DNA of 64,000 bases from Sphingobacterium phlebotomi. Its GTDB lineage: Bacteria > Bacteroidota > Bacteroidia > Sphingobacteriales > Sphingobacteriaceae. The notes under the pieces are model-generated. The model was given only the letters and a program-made list of their open reading frames with translations, was not told the origin of the DNA and searched no databases. The translations under genes were made by a program, and so were the position numbers. The stretch spans positions 186,001 to 250,000 of the forward strand of contig NZ_VTAV01000005.1 of the NCBI RefSeq assembly GCF_008180195.1. The letters are read 5' to 3'. How positions within the stretch are numbered: the first letter of the stretch is position 1; each line of letters starts with the position of its first letter. Of the stretch, positions 20,134-28,182 are shown piece by piece.

Positions 20134-21435
20134 TTAACCATGTATATTCGTTCTTACTTCCTTGTTATCCCGTTTTCGTTCACTTCGAATGATTAGACGA
20201 AGGTCGGAGTTAGCAGAATAGAAAGACCATACCCAGTTTCCCAACAATTTCCACCTGTTGCGGAAGCCCGCGATAGGGAAGAGGTGGATGAGCAACCACG
20301 TGAGCCAAGCGAAGAATCCGGTAAAAGAAAATTTAGGTAAGTCGGCGACAGCTTTGTAGCGTGCGATGATAGCCATACTTCCTTTATCCACATATGAAAA
20401 TGGTCTTAACCGTTGTCCTTGATCTTTGGCAATGATGTTCTTGCCTAATAATGTCCCTTGTTGAATAGCGACCTGTGCTAATTGCGGATGGCCGTTTGCA
20501 AATTTGGGATCCGTATCTTGAAAACAGATGTCGCCTATAGCAAAGACGTTTTCGTATCCTTGCACCGTGTTAAATTGATCGACCAATACCCGGCGTCCTC
20601 TTCCAAATTTTTCAGCGGGTAATCCAGGCAATTCACGGGCAATGACACCGGAAGTCCAGATTAATGTTTTCGTTTTTATTTCTGCACCATTGGCTAGGAT
20701 GACCGTATCATGCACATAATCTTTGACGGCCGTGTTCAATGTGATGTCTACGCCTAGTTTTTCTAGAACTTCAAGCGCTTCTTTCTGAGCGACGGTACTC
20801 ATAGGGCCTAATAAAGCTGGTCCTGCATCTACCAGATGGATCGTTGGTTTTAATCCCACCAATTCTGGATATTCTTTTTTAACAATACGCTCACTCAGCT
20901 CTGCAATCATACCCGATATTTCCACGCCAGAAGGTCCACCGCCGGCAACGACGATGTTCATATAAGCTTCGCGATTTGGATCATCAGTCCGTTGAATGTA
21001 ATCTTCAAGGTTCAGTAACAACTTATTTCGGATAGCCAATGCATCCGTGATGTTTTTCATCGGAAAAGCTTTTTTCTTGACATTATCCATGCCGAAGAAA
21101 TTGGTTTCCGTACCTGTAGCTAACACGAGATAATCGTATGATAGATTGCCGGTATCTGTTTCAATGTAGTTGCTTTCCGCATGGATGTTCAATAACTTCC
21201 CGAGATGAAAAGAGAATCCCTGGTGTTTTCTGAACATTTTACGGAAAGGCATACTAATATTCGACGCTTCGATAAATGCAGTCGCTGCTTGGTAAATTAA
21301 TGGAGGAAAGAAATTATAATTATTGATATCTACCAGGGTCACTTTGTAAGCGGGATTTTTTCCTAAGGATTTGACAAAATTTATTCCGGCAAATCCGCCA
21401 CCTACAACGACTATGTGTTTTTTAGTATCTGTCAT
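20134..21435 (-). CDS. type II NADH:quinone oxidoreductase (NDH-2-like)
   Basis: 433 residues. There are two dinucleotide-binding motifs: VVVGGGFAGINFVKSLG at about 9-25 (FAD) and VVAGGGPSGVEISGMIAEL at about 160-178 (NADH). The FAD-contact block NVFAIGDICFQ and the quinone-site-like AQVAIQQGTLLGKNI follow. The C-terminus carries an amphipathic/hydrophobic region FTGFFAWLTWLLIHLFPIAGFRNR that anchors NDH-2 to the membrane. It transfers electrons from NADH to menaquinone without pumping protons. It stands 97 bases downstream of hisD on the same strand, probably a separate unit. Confidence 0.9.
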   Translation of the reverse strand: MTDTKKHIVVVGGGFAGINFVKSLGKNPAYKVTLVDINNYNFFPPLIYQAATAFIEASNISMPFRKMFRKHQGFSFHLGKLLNIHAESNYIETDTGNLSYDYLVLATGTETNFFGMDNVKKKAFPMKNITDALAIRNKLLLNLEDYIQRTDDPNREAYMNIVVAGGGPSGVEISGMIAELSERIVKKEYPELVGLKPTIHLVDAGPALLGPMSTVAQKEALEVLEKLGVDITLNTAVKDYVHDTVILANGAEIKTKTLIWTSGVIARELPGLPAEKFGRGRRVLVDQFNTVQGYENVFAIGDICFQDTDPKFANGHPQLAQVAIQQGTLLGKNIIAKDQGQRLRPFSYVDKGSMAIIARYKAVADLPKFSFTGFFAWLTWLLIHLFPIAGFRNRWKLLGNWVWSFYSANSDLRLIIRSERKRDNKEVRTNIHG

Positions 21436-21532
21436 ACTTAGCTGTTCGTTTGTTTAAGTATTTACCTAACAGTAGATAGAACAAAGCCTTCTGCTCTTTT
21501 GTTTGGGAAATGTGCTGCAAAGATAGGAAATA

Positions 21533-22816
21533 TTACCTCCTTATCGTAATGGCATTTTTATGCGCATGCAATCCTTCTAGCTCTGCCAATGTCTCCACAA
21601 TAGAGCCAATTTGTAGCAGTCCGTCACGAGAGATATGTTGAAACGTAATCTTTTTGACAAAGGAGTCTACCGACACACCCGAATAAGAACGAGCGTAGCC
21701 TGATGTGGGTAACGTATGGTTGGTTCCGGATGCGTAGTCGCCGGCACTTTCAGGTGTGAGGTGTCCCAGGAAAACCGATCCCGCATTGGTAATGCGTGGA
21801 AGTAAACTTTTCCATTCGTCCGTTTCCAAAATTAAATGTTCCGGAGCATACTGATTGGAAAAATCGAGTGCCTGGTGTAAGTCACTCACCTCAATAGCAT
21901 AGGAATTTTTAAGCGCCATGTTCGCTATTTCTGCACGGGGTAATATGTCGAGTTGCTTTATAAGCTCTTCGTTGACACGTTGGATAATATCCACAGATGT
22001 GGCTACAAGAACCGCTTGACTGTCGGGTCCGTGTTCTGCTTGCGCCAGTAAATCCGCGGCAACGAAAGCAGGTTGAGCGGTATGATCAGCCACAACCAAG
22101 ACCTCCGAAGGGCCGGCGGGCATATCTATGCTCACATTTGCCATGCTCTGAACCATACTTTTTGCTTTCGTGACAAACTGATTCCCCGGACCGAATATCT
22201 TATCAACTTTGGGCACACTTTCCGTGCCATATGCCATGGCGGCTATGGCTTGGGCACCGCCCACGAGGTATATTTTTTCAATTTTTAGCAGTTGCAGACA
22301 GTAGGCAACAAAACCGTTTATTTTTCCGGTTTGCTGTGGGGGCGAACAGACCACAATTTCTTTGCATCCTGCAATACGGGCTGGAATACCGAGCATCAGC
22401 AAGGTGCTAGGTAAAACCGCTGACCCGCCGGGGATATATAAACCCACTTTTTCGATCGGACGTATCTCGCGCCAGCATTCTACTCCCGGCATGGTTTCGA
22501 CAACCCGTTCTCTACGGAGCTGGCTACTGTGAAATTTATGGATGTTTTGAAAAGCTATTTCCAATGCCCGCTGTTGATCGCGTGTAATAGTTGTCGCTAA
22601 TGCTTCAATATCTTCTTTTTCTAAATAAAGCTTTTCAAGGACTACTTTGTCAAACTTTGAGGCGAGCTCTTGGAGTGATTGGTCGCCTCGCTGACGAACA
22701 TCATGGATAATTTGCGATACAGCATCTTGAATGGTATGTGTGGCATCCGTGTTGCGCGCAACCAATTGTTCGATATCTGCAGCGCTTAAGCTGTTAAATG
22801 CATACTGTTTTAACAT
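21533..22816 (-). CDS. hisD: histidinol dehydrogenase HisD
   Basis: 427 residues, full length. Blocks GLYIPGGSAVLPSTLLMLGIPA, IFGPGNQFVTKAKSMV, DMPAGPSEVLVVAD, QAEHGPDSQAVLV (zinc ligands Gln/His) and the catalytic Glu-His pair in YAPEHLIL are all present, as is SGVSVDSFVKK. It oxidises histidinol to histidine in two steps. Its ATG overlaps the last base of the hisG stop (TAATG), so translation is coupled. The usual next genes hisC and hisB do not follow; an NDH-2 gene does. Confidence 0.97.
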   Translation of the reverse strand: MLKQYAFNSLSAADIEQLVARNTDATHTIQDAVSQIIHDVRQRGDQSLQELASKFDKVVLEKLYLEKEDIEALATTITRDQQRALEIAFQNIHKFHSSQLRRERVVETMPGVECWREIRPIEKVGLYIPGGSAVLPSTLLMLGIPARIAGCKEIVVCSPPQQTGKINGFVAYCLQLLKIEKIYLVGGAQAIAAMAYGTESVPKVDKIFGPGNQFVTKAKSMVQSMANVSIDMPAGPSEVLVVADHTAQPAFVAADLLAQAEHGPDSQAVLVATSVDIIQRVNEELIKQLDILPRAEIANMALKNSYAIEVSDLHQALDFSNQYAPEHLILETDEWKSLLPRITNAGSVFLGHLTPESAGDYASGTNHTLPTSGYARSYSGVSVDSFVKKITFQHISRDGLLQIGSIVETLAELEGLHAHKNAITIRR

Positions 22817-23667
22817 TATAGTATTATTTTTTCGATAGGCATGACCACAATACCTTGTGCGCCTGCGGCTTTCAGTTTATTGATTTTATCCCAAAAATCA
22901 TCTTCGGGAATAACCGTGTGAACGGCAACCCAACCTTCTTCTGCAAGAGGCACTACTGTTGGGCTTTTTACACCTGGCAGAAGAGCAGTTATTTGCGGTA
23001 GATTGTTTTTTTTCACGTTTAATACAACGTATTTCGTTTCTTTCGCACGTAATACAGATTGTACTCGCTGTAATAGCTCGCATAGAATAGGATTCTCCGC
23101 CAATCCCTCGCGACCGATAAGAATGGCCTCTGAACGGCGTACATCTGCGAAGGGTTTAAGTCCGTTACTTTTTAATGTGCCACCTGTAGAAACAATATCG
23201 CAGATGGCATCACTTAAACCTAAGCCGGGCGCGATCTCCACAGAACCTGAGATTTGGCGTATCTCCGCTGATAAATTGTGTTCCGCTAAAAATTCCTGTA
23301 AGATGTTAGGGTAGGTGGTCGCTATCGCTTTGCCCTGTAGATCTTTAAGTTCCTGTATGTCGGAATCTTTAGGAATTCCGATCTTTAACGTACAGCGACC
23401 AAAACCAAGCCGTTGTAAATACGTTACTTTTTCTTGCGACTCATCAATGACATTTTCACCGACAATACCTAAATCGGCAATCCCTTGGGCAACATAACCG
23501 GGGATATCATCGTCGCGTAGAAATAAGATTTCCAGGTTGAAGTTATTAACCGTGGTGATAAGAGAGCTTTTATAGTTTTCAAAATCAAGTCCACAGTTTT
23601 TAAGCAATTGGACCGATTTTTCATTTAATCTACCCGATTTTTGGATAGCGATTTTAAGATTCTTCAA
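22816..23667 (-). CDS. hisG: ATP phosphoribosyltransferase HisG (long form)
   Basis: 283 residues, starting with TTG (complement of 23665-23667), because no ATG or GTG lies near MKNLKIAIQKSGRL. The catalytic PRPP loop region ISGSVEIAPGLGLSDAICDIVSTGGTLKSNGL is present. The C-terminal ACT-like regulatory domain (about 210-283, PTVVPLAEEGWVAVHTVIPEDDFWD) marks the long, histidine-inhibited hexameric form. It commits ATP and PRPP to histidine synthesis. A 60-base histidine-rich leader ORF and promoter lie upstream, so enzyme inhibition and attenuation probably act together. Confidence 0.97.
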   Translation of the reverse strand: MKNLKIAIQKSGRLNEKSVQLLKNCGLDFENYKSSLITTVNNFNLEILFLRDDDIPGYVAQGIADLGIVGENVIDESQEKVTYLQRLGFGRCTLKIGIPKDSDIQELKDLQGKAIATTYPNILQEFLAEHNLSAEIRQISGSVEIAPGLGLSDAICDIVSTGGTLKSNGLKPFADVRRSEAILIGREGLAENPILCELLQRVQSVLRAKETKYVVLNVKKNNLPQITALLPGVKSPTVVPLAEEGWVAVHTVIPEDDFWDKINKLKAAGAQGIVVMPIEKIIL

Positions 23668-23739
23668 AATGTAGGATTTTTAATGTTTACTATTATTAAA
23701 TAAAAGAAAGATAACTCGGGGTTTTTGCTTCACGTAGAA

Positions 23740-23794
23740 ACACATTACATTACATATCGCCAAAATGGCGATGATGGAAATGGATGTGATGTGT
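23740..23794 (-). promoter_or_regulatory. possible attenuator stems in the his leader
   Basis: In the minus-strand RNA, the segment covering the first His codons (complement of 23784-23794) can pair with ATGTAATGTGT (complement of 23740-23750) at 10 of 11 positions. A 7-base perfect hairpin ATCGCCA-TTT-TGGCGAT (23756-23772) lies inside. A ribosome stalled at the His codons would open the outer stem. I cannot identify a classical terminator with a U-run after it, so the mechanism is unproven. Confidence 0.4.
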
Positions 23795-23809
23795 AAACAA
23801 ATAAGTCAT
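23750..23809 (-). CDS. histidine-rich leader peptide of hisGD
   Basis: Minus-strand ORF of 19 codons plus TAA: MTYLFTHHIHFHHRHFGDM. Six of 19 residues are histidine, clustered at positions 7, 8, 10, 12, 13 and 15. It begins about 11 bases after the expected transcription start of the promoter at 23827-23858 and ends 83 bases before the hisG TTG. This layout (promoter, short His-codon run, structured leader, hisG) is that of classical ribosome-mediated attenuation as known for the enterobacterial his leader. The peptide itself probably has no function beyond sensing histidyl-tRNA charging. Confidence 0.85.
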   Translation of the reverse strand: MTYLFTHHIHFHHRHFGDM

Positions 23810-23826
23810 TTTTATTAATAATGCAA

Positions 23827-23858
23827 CAAAAGTATACTATTGTGATGTGTTTTGCAAA
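23827..23858 (-). promoter_or_regulatory. Bacteroidota promoter of the his leader and hisGD
   Basis: On the minus strand, TTTG (complement of 23855-23858), a 20-base spacer and TACTTTTG (complement of 23827-23834) fit the TTTG-N19-21-TAnnTTTG consensus exactly. The -33 box abuts the tyrA stop at 23859. The start site is expected near 23820. Confidence 0.8.
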
Positions 23859-24698
23859 TTATTTGATGATCCTTTTTATTTTATTGGACTTCTTTATGAG
23901 CTTATGTAACCCATCGTAATCTTCTTTATCTAATTTTGTATATAGATTCTGCAGCTGTTTGATATGCTCTTCCAATACTTCCAACACGTTACCACGATTC
24001 TGTTTAAAGATAGGGGTCCACATATCGGGAGAAGATTTTGCTAGACGAACGGTGGATTCGAATCCAGAGCCCGCAAGCTCGAAAATACGACCTTGTGATT
24101 TTTCTTTTTCTAAAACGGTCAACGCCAATGCAAAGGAAGTCAGGTGGGAGATATGCGATACATAAGCTGTGTGCATGTCGTGTTCCTCGGTGGTCATAAA
24201 CGTTGTTTTCATTTCCAATTGTTCCGTCAGCGCATCGGCGAGCTCAAAGGCGTCTTCATCGGTTTTAAATGCTTCCACATAGACCATCACTTTGTCTTTG
24301 TAAAGATTGGGAATAGCAGCTTCGGGGCCTGAGTATTCGGTACCTGCCATCGGATGCGCTGCGATGTATCGTCCACGGTTAGGGTGATCTTCTATCAAGC
24401 GTAAGATGTTTGTTTTTGTAGACCCCATATCAATGACCACTTGGTTGGTCACCTTGTCTAAAATACTTGGTAGGATGTGCATGATTGCATCCACTGGAAC
24501 AGTTAAGATAATAATGCGGCTGGATGCAATGGCATCATCCAATGATTGGATTTCATCGACAAGTCCCAACTGCAACGCTTTTTTTGCATTGGCTTCATTT
24601 TTTTCTACACCGATTATCTTTTTCCCAAATTGGGTTTCTTTCAACCGGATGCCGATAGATCCCCCGATTAATCCGATCCCGACAATAGTTATATTCAT
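23859..24698 (-). CDS. tyrA: prephenate dehydrogenase TyrA
   Basis: 279 residues, the short monofunctional form without fused chorismate mutase or ACT domain. The NAD motif is ITIVGIGLIGGSIGIRLKE (about 3-21). ILTVPVDAI, DMGSTKTNI, AAHPMAGTEYSGPEAA and the catalytic His region HDMHTAYVSHISHL follow. It oxidatively decarboxylates prephenate to 4-hydroxyphenylpyruvate. The adjacent upstream aminotransferase (11-base gap) would convert that product to tyrosine, so the two genes form a terminal tyrosine/phenylalanine module. Transcription then runs into the his promoter region. Confidence 0.95.
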   Translation of the reverse strand: MNITIVGIGLIGGSIGIRLKETQFGKKIIGVEKNEANAKKALQLGLVDEIQSLDDAIASSRIIILTVPVDAIMHILPSILDKVTNQVVIDMGSTKTNILRLIEDHPNRGRYIAAHPMAGTEYSGPEAAIPNLYKDKVMVYVEAFKTDEDAFELADALTEQLEMKTTFMTTEEHDMHTAYVSHISHLTSFALALTVLEKEKSQGRIFELAGSGFESTVRLAKSSPDMWTPIFKQNRGNVLEVLEEHIKQLQNLYTKLDKEDYDGLHKLIKKSNKIKRIIK

Positions 24699-24709
24699 TT
24701 TTGAGTGCT

Positions 24710-25885
24710 TTAATCCTTCTTCTTCGCTTTTTGTTCTTTAATCCTTTCGATCGCTTGGTCAAGCACATCCTCTTTTGCACAAAGGCTGATGCGGATGTAC
24801 TGTTCGCCTACGCTACCGAATATTCCCCCGGGTGTAATAAATACATGGGCTTGATGTAGAATATCATCGCTTAATGCATAACCATCGTTATATCCGTTGG
24901 GAACTTTTGCCCAAACGAAAAGCCCGACCTGTGAACGGTCATAATCACATTCCAATATATCCATGATATGGAAAACCTTTTCCCGTCTTTTTGCATATAG
25001 CGCATTGAGTTCGGAATACCAGGATGAGTCCAATCGAAGTGCCGTTGCAGCTGCCAATTGTAGCGGCAGGAACATGCCCGAATCCATATTGCTTTTAAAT
25101 CGCAAAATTTCATTGATACGATTTTCGTCAGCTATGAGCATACCAATGCGCCATCCTGCCATATTGGAAGACTTGCTTAACGAGTTTAATTCGATAGCCA
25201 CCTCTTTGGCGTCTGGCACGGCCATTAAGCTGAGCGGTTTGTCATTTAATATAAAGCTGTAAGGATTGTCATGGCAAATTAATATATGATGCTTTTTGCC
25301 AAAAGCTACAATCCGTTCAAATAAATCCATCGTAGCGGGTGCGCCGGTAGGCATGTGCGGATAATTAATCCACATCATTTTTACCATACTTAAATCACGT
25401 TTTTCCAGCGCCTCAAAATCAGGTTGCCAGTTGTTCTCGGCGTTTAATTCGTATGAAACAGCAGTTGCTCCACTTATGCGGACAGCACTTGTATAGGCCG
25501 GGTAACCCGGATTGGGGATTAATACCTCATCTCCTTCTTGTAAATAGGTCATACATATATGCACGATACCCTCTTTTGAACCGATAAGGGGAAGAATTTC
25601 CGTTTGTGGATTTAAACGTACACGATAATAGCGTGCATACCAGTCGGCCATAGCTTCCCGAAGAACTGGTGCTCCTCTATAGCTTTGATAGCCATGTACA
25701 TTGTTTTTACTCGCTTCCTCATTTAAAACACGTAGTACATCCGGATGGGGAGGTAAATCGGGACTCCCGATTCCTAAGTTAATCACCTGTGCCCCACGCT
25801 TATTCATCTCGTCAATCTCCCGCAACTTCTTGGAGAAGTAGTATTCCTCTGTGTGTTGCAGCCTTTGGGCAACTTCTATATGCAT
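24710..25885 (-). CDS. PLP-dependent aminotransferase, class I/II (aromatic pathway partner)
   Basis: 391 residues from ATG 25883-25885; the frame extends 15 codons upstream without family similarity. Fold type I hallmarks: INLGIGSPDLPPHP, the cofactor region IGSKEGIVHI, NPGYPAY, DNPYSF (Asp and Tyr contacting PLP), and the Schiff-base lysine in LNSLSKSSNMAGWRIGM near residue 235. It resembles LL-diaminopimelate/aspartate-type aminotransferases found in Bacteroidota beside tyrA, where it probably makes Phe or Tyr from the keto acids. The substrate is inferred from context. Confidence 0.88.
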   Translation of the reverse strand: MHIEVAQRLQHTEEYYFSKKLREIDEMNKRGAQVINLGIGSPDLPPHPDVLRVLNEEASKNNVHGYQSYRGAPVLREAMADWYARYYRVRLNPQTEILPLIGSKEGIVHICMTYLQEGDEVLIPNPGYPAYTSAVRISGATAVSYELNAENNWQPDFEALEKRDLSMVKMMWINYPHMPTGAPATMDLFERIVAFGKKHHILICHDNPYSFILNDKPLSLMAVPDAKEVAIELNSLSKSSNMAGWRIGMLIADENRINEILRFKSNMDSGMFLPLQLAAATALRLDSSWYSELNALYAKRREKVFHIMDILECDYDRSQVGLFVWAKVPNGYNDGYALSDDILHQAHVFITPGGIFGSVGEQYIRISLCAKEDVLDQAIERIKEQKAKKKD

Positions 25886-26022
25886 ATCAATAATTTGAAA
25901 TTTAGCGCCTAATTTACAGATAAAATGCAATAAAAAACGGCATTTAACGGGAAAATATCAAAAGAGTGCAACAATAAGGAAATGTTGATGCTTTTAGATT
26001 AGGTAAAACGCTTTTGTTTCTT

Positions 26023-26030
26023 ACTTTTGT
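26023..26030 (+). promoter_or_regulatory. -7 promoter element for the ABC exporter gene
   Basis: TACTTTTG matches TAnnTTTG exactly and lies 16 bases before the ATG at 26047. No convincing TTTG box is found 19-21 bases upstream. Confidence 0.4.
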
Positions 26031-26046
26031 AGTCTTATTATAGTAA

Positions 26047-27879
26047 ATGAAGACATACTTTAGACTGTTATCTTTCGCAAAACCTATCGGGAAATACGCC
26101 GTTCCGTATATGATCTGTACCATTATTACGGTCGTTTTCGGTACACTTAATCTTGCTTTGTTAGCCCCTTTATTGCAGGTGTTGTTTAAGGGGACAGGTA
26201 ATGCGGATGCGAACACTGTGAATTCTCCGGTAAGACCAGAGGGTTATGATATGGGCGATTGGTTTATGTATTTTGCAGATAAGCTGTATTATGATATTGG
26301 TCCCTATGAAGCGCTGAAATATGTCTGTATTGTTATTGTGACATCCGTGTTTATCAGCAATCTCTTTAGATACTTGTCTCAACGGGTTATGGAAAATTTG
26401 CGAATACACACATTGTTGAATTTAAGAAAAGCGGTTTTTAACAATGTGATGGATCTCCATGTAGGTTTTTTTACGAATAGCCGGAAGGGCGACGTGATGT
26501 CCAAAATAGCCTCAGATGTACAAGTCGTGCAGTTTTCCGTAACATCAACTTTGCAAGTAGCGTTTAAAGAACCCTTACAGTTGATTGCATATATTGTCGT
26601 CCTGTTTAGCTTTTCTGCAAAATTGACGCTATTTTCATTGGCAGTAATTCCGGTTTCCGCGTTCTTAATTTCGTTAATTGTTAAAAAACTTCGTGAACAG
26701 GCGCGAGCGGCACAGCAGACGTATGCCAATATGATTTCTTATTTGGACGAGGCACTTTCGGGTGTAAAAATTATTAAAGCATTTAATGCTATTCCCTTTG
26801 TCAAGAACCGCTTTAATGGTGAAAGTGAACGCTATTCGAAGATATTACGGCGGATGGTGCGTAGGCAACAAATGAGTTCTCCTGTTTCCGAACTGCTTGG
26901 CGTAGTGATGGTTGCTATCATCTTATTATACGGAGGGAATTTAGTGCTAGCTGGGCAAGGAGAGTTATCTGCTTCTGAGTTTATAGCTTATATCGGCATT
27001 TTTTCGCAGGTGATGCGGCCGGCGAAGGCGTTGACCGAATCGTTTTCTAATATTCACAATGGTATCGCAGCCGGGGAGCGGGTGTTGGAACTTATCGATG
27101 AAACTAATGCCGTCATAGATAAACCCGATGCGAAACCGGTACATAGTTTTAACCGTGGGATCGCGTTTAAAGATGTGGACTTTGCGTATGGCGAGAAGCA
27201 GATTTTACGTCATATTAACATCGAGATTCCAAAAGGAAAGATGGTCGCTTTGGTAGGACCATCGGGCGGCGGAAAATCGACGTTGGTTGATTTGATCCCA
27301 AGGTTTATGGATGTGACCGGAGGGGCTATTCTAGTGGATGATGTTGATGTACGTGACCTTCAACAGGAATCGTTGCGGACCTTGATCGGTACCGTTAACC
27401 AAGAAACAGTGTTGTTCAACGATACGATATTTAATAATATTGCCTTTGCGCAACCTAATGCGACGCAGCAAGAAGTGGAACATGCGGCGCGTATAGCGAA
27501 TGCACACGATTTTATCTTGAAAACGGAAGATGGCTACGAGACGAATATTGGTGATCGTGGAGCGAAATTATCAGGCGGTCAGCGGCAGCGGATATGCATT
27601 GCGAGAGCCGTATTACGGAATCCGCCGATTATGTTGTTGGACGAAGCCACCTCCGCATTAGATACAGAATCGGAGAAACTGGTGCAGGATTCCTTGTATA
27701 AATTAATGGAGAATCGAACGACCGTCGTTATTGCCCATCGATTGAGTACGATTCAAAATGCAGATAATATTGTGGTGATTGAAAACGGAAGGGTTGTGGA
27801 ACAAGGTAACCATCACGATTTGATTGCAAAAGAGGGGTTATATAAACGGTTGATTGATATGCAGCAGTTTATTGATTAG
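26047..27879 (+). CDS. ABC transporter with fused permease and ATPase domains (MsbA-like)
   Basis: 610 residues. The N-terminal ABC_membrane domain (about 15-335) has six helices, followed by the nucleotide-binding domain with Walker A GPSGGGKST (about 404), signature LSGGQRQR (about 508), Walker B IMLLDEATSALD (about 527) and the H-loop in VIAHRLS (about 561). The arrangement is that of homodimeric exporters such as MsbA (lipid A core flippase) or multidrug half-transporters. No neighbouring gene narrows the substrate; an MsbA-type lipid role is possible because Bacteroidota copies of this length often serve it. Single gene; a hairpin repeat follows its stop by 9 bases. Confidence 0.88.
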   Translation: MKTYFRLLSFAKPIGKYAVPYMICTIITVVFGTLNLALLAPLLQVLFKGTGNADANTVNSPVRPEGYDMGDWFMYFADKLYYDIGPYEALKYVCIVIVTSVFISNLFRYLSQRVMENLRIHTLLNLRKAVFNNVMDLHVGFFTNSRKGDVMSKIASDVQVVQFSVTSTLQVAFKEPLQLIAYIVVLFSFSAKLTLFSLAVIPVSAFLISLIVKKLREQARAAQQTYANMISYLDEALSGVKIIKAFNAIPFVKNRFNGESERYSKILRRMVRRQQMSSPVSELLGVVMVAIILLYGGNLVLAGQGELSASEFIAYIGIFSQVMRPAKALTESFSNIHNGIAAGERVLELIDETNAVIDKPDAKPVHSFNRGIAFKDVDFAYGEKQILRHINIEIPKGKMVALVGPSGGGKSTLVDLIPRFMDVTGGAILVDDVDVRDLQQESLRTLIGTVNQETVLFNDTIFNNIAFAQPNATQQEVEHAARIANAHDFILKTEDGYETNIGDRGAKLSGGQRQRICIARAVLRNPPIMLLDEATSALDTESEKLVQDSLYKLMENRTTVVIAHRLSTIQNADNIVVIENGRVVEQGNHHDLIAKEGLYKRLIDMQQFID

Positions 27880-27887
27880 TATTTTGT

Positions 27888-28019
27888 GTTCTTTTTTTCC
27901 GTAAAAAAGAACCAAAAAACTCGCCACTTTAAAATTTTGAATGGAGGGGATATTGCGTAAATATTATTTCTACATATTTCAAAATTTTATATGTGGCATT
28001 TAAGGGTTAAAGAGGGAAC
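27888..28019 (+). repeat. hairpin repeat, copy A
   Basis: It starts with a short hairpin GTTCTTTTTTT…AAAAAAGAAC, then CAAAAAACTCGCCAC, a long stem (27923-27940 with 27979-27997; GCCAC…GTGGC ends, TAAAATTTTGA core) and the tail ATTTAAGGGTTAAAGAGGG. Its ends match copies B and C, but its stem sequence differs while pairing is kept. It begins 9 bases after the ABC exporter stop. Confidence 0.8.
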
Positions 28020-28020
28020 A

Positions 28021-28159
28021 ATACAATTGTACTACCTCTAATTAACATTAAAGGTCGCATCCGGATGTTTGAGGTTTGTAGAAACTCATCCTTAGTACTA
28101 TCCACTATCTCAAATATCCGAAGCGACGATTTTTTCGTTCTTTTTTCTAAAAAAAGAAC
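28021..28159 (-). repeat. hairpin repeat, copy B (inverted relative to copy A)
   Basis: Read on the minus strand it runs GTTCTTTTTTT-AGAA-AAAAGAAC, GAAAAAATCGTCGCTTCGGAT, a loop with TAGTACTAAGGATGAGTTT, and TCCGGATGCGACCTTTAATG. The long stem is 28054-28073 with 28109-28127. It is tail-to-tail with copy A across an ACAATTGT palindrome, so 27888-28159 is itself a large imperfect inverted repeat. It matches copy C at 47.4 kb closely, including the loop. Confidence 0.82.
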
Positions 28160-28182
28160 ATAAATTTGTTTAGGAGGCAGAA

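Noticed and set aside
27880..28182. A CRISPR array or phage attachment site in the repeat-bearing gap
   Set aside because: The repeats are long hairpins in inverted order, with no regular spacers and no neighbouring cas, integrase or tRNA genes.
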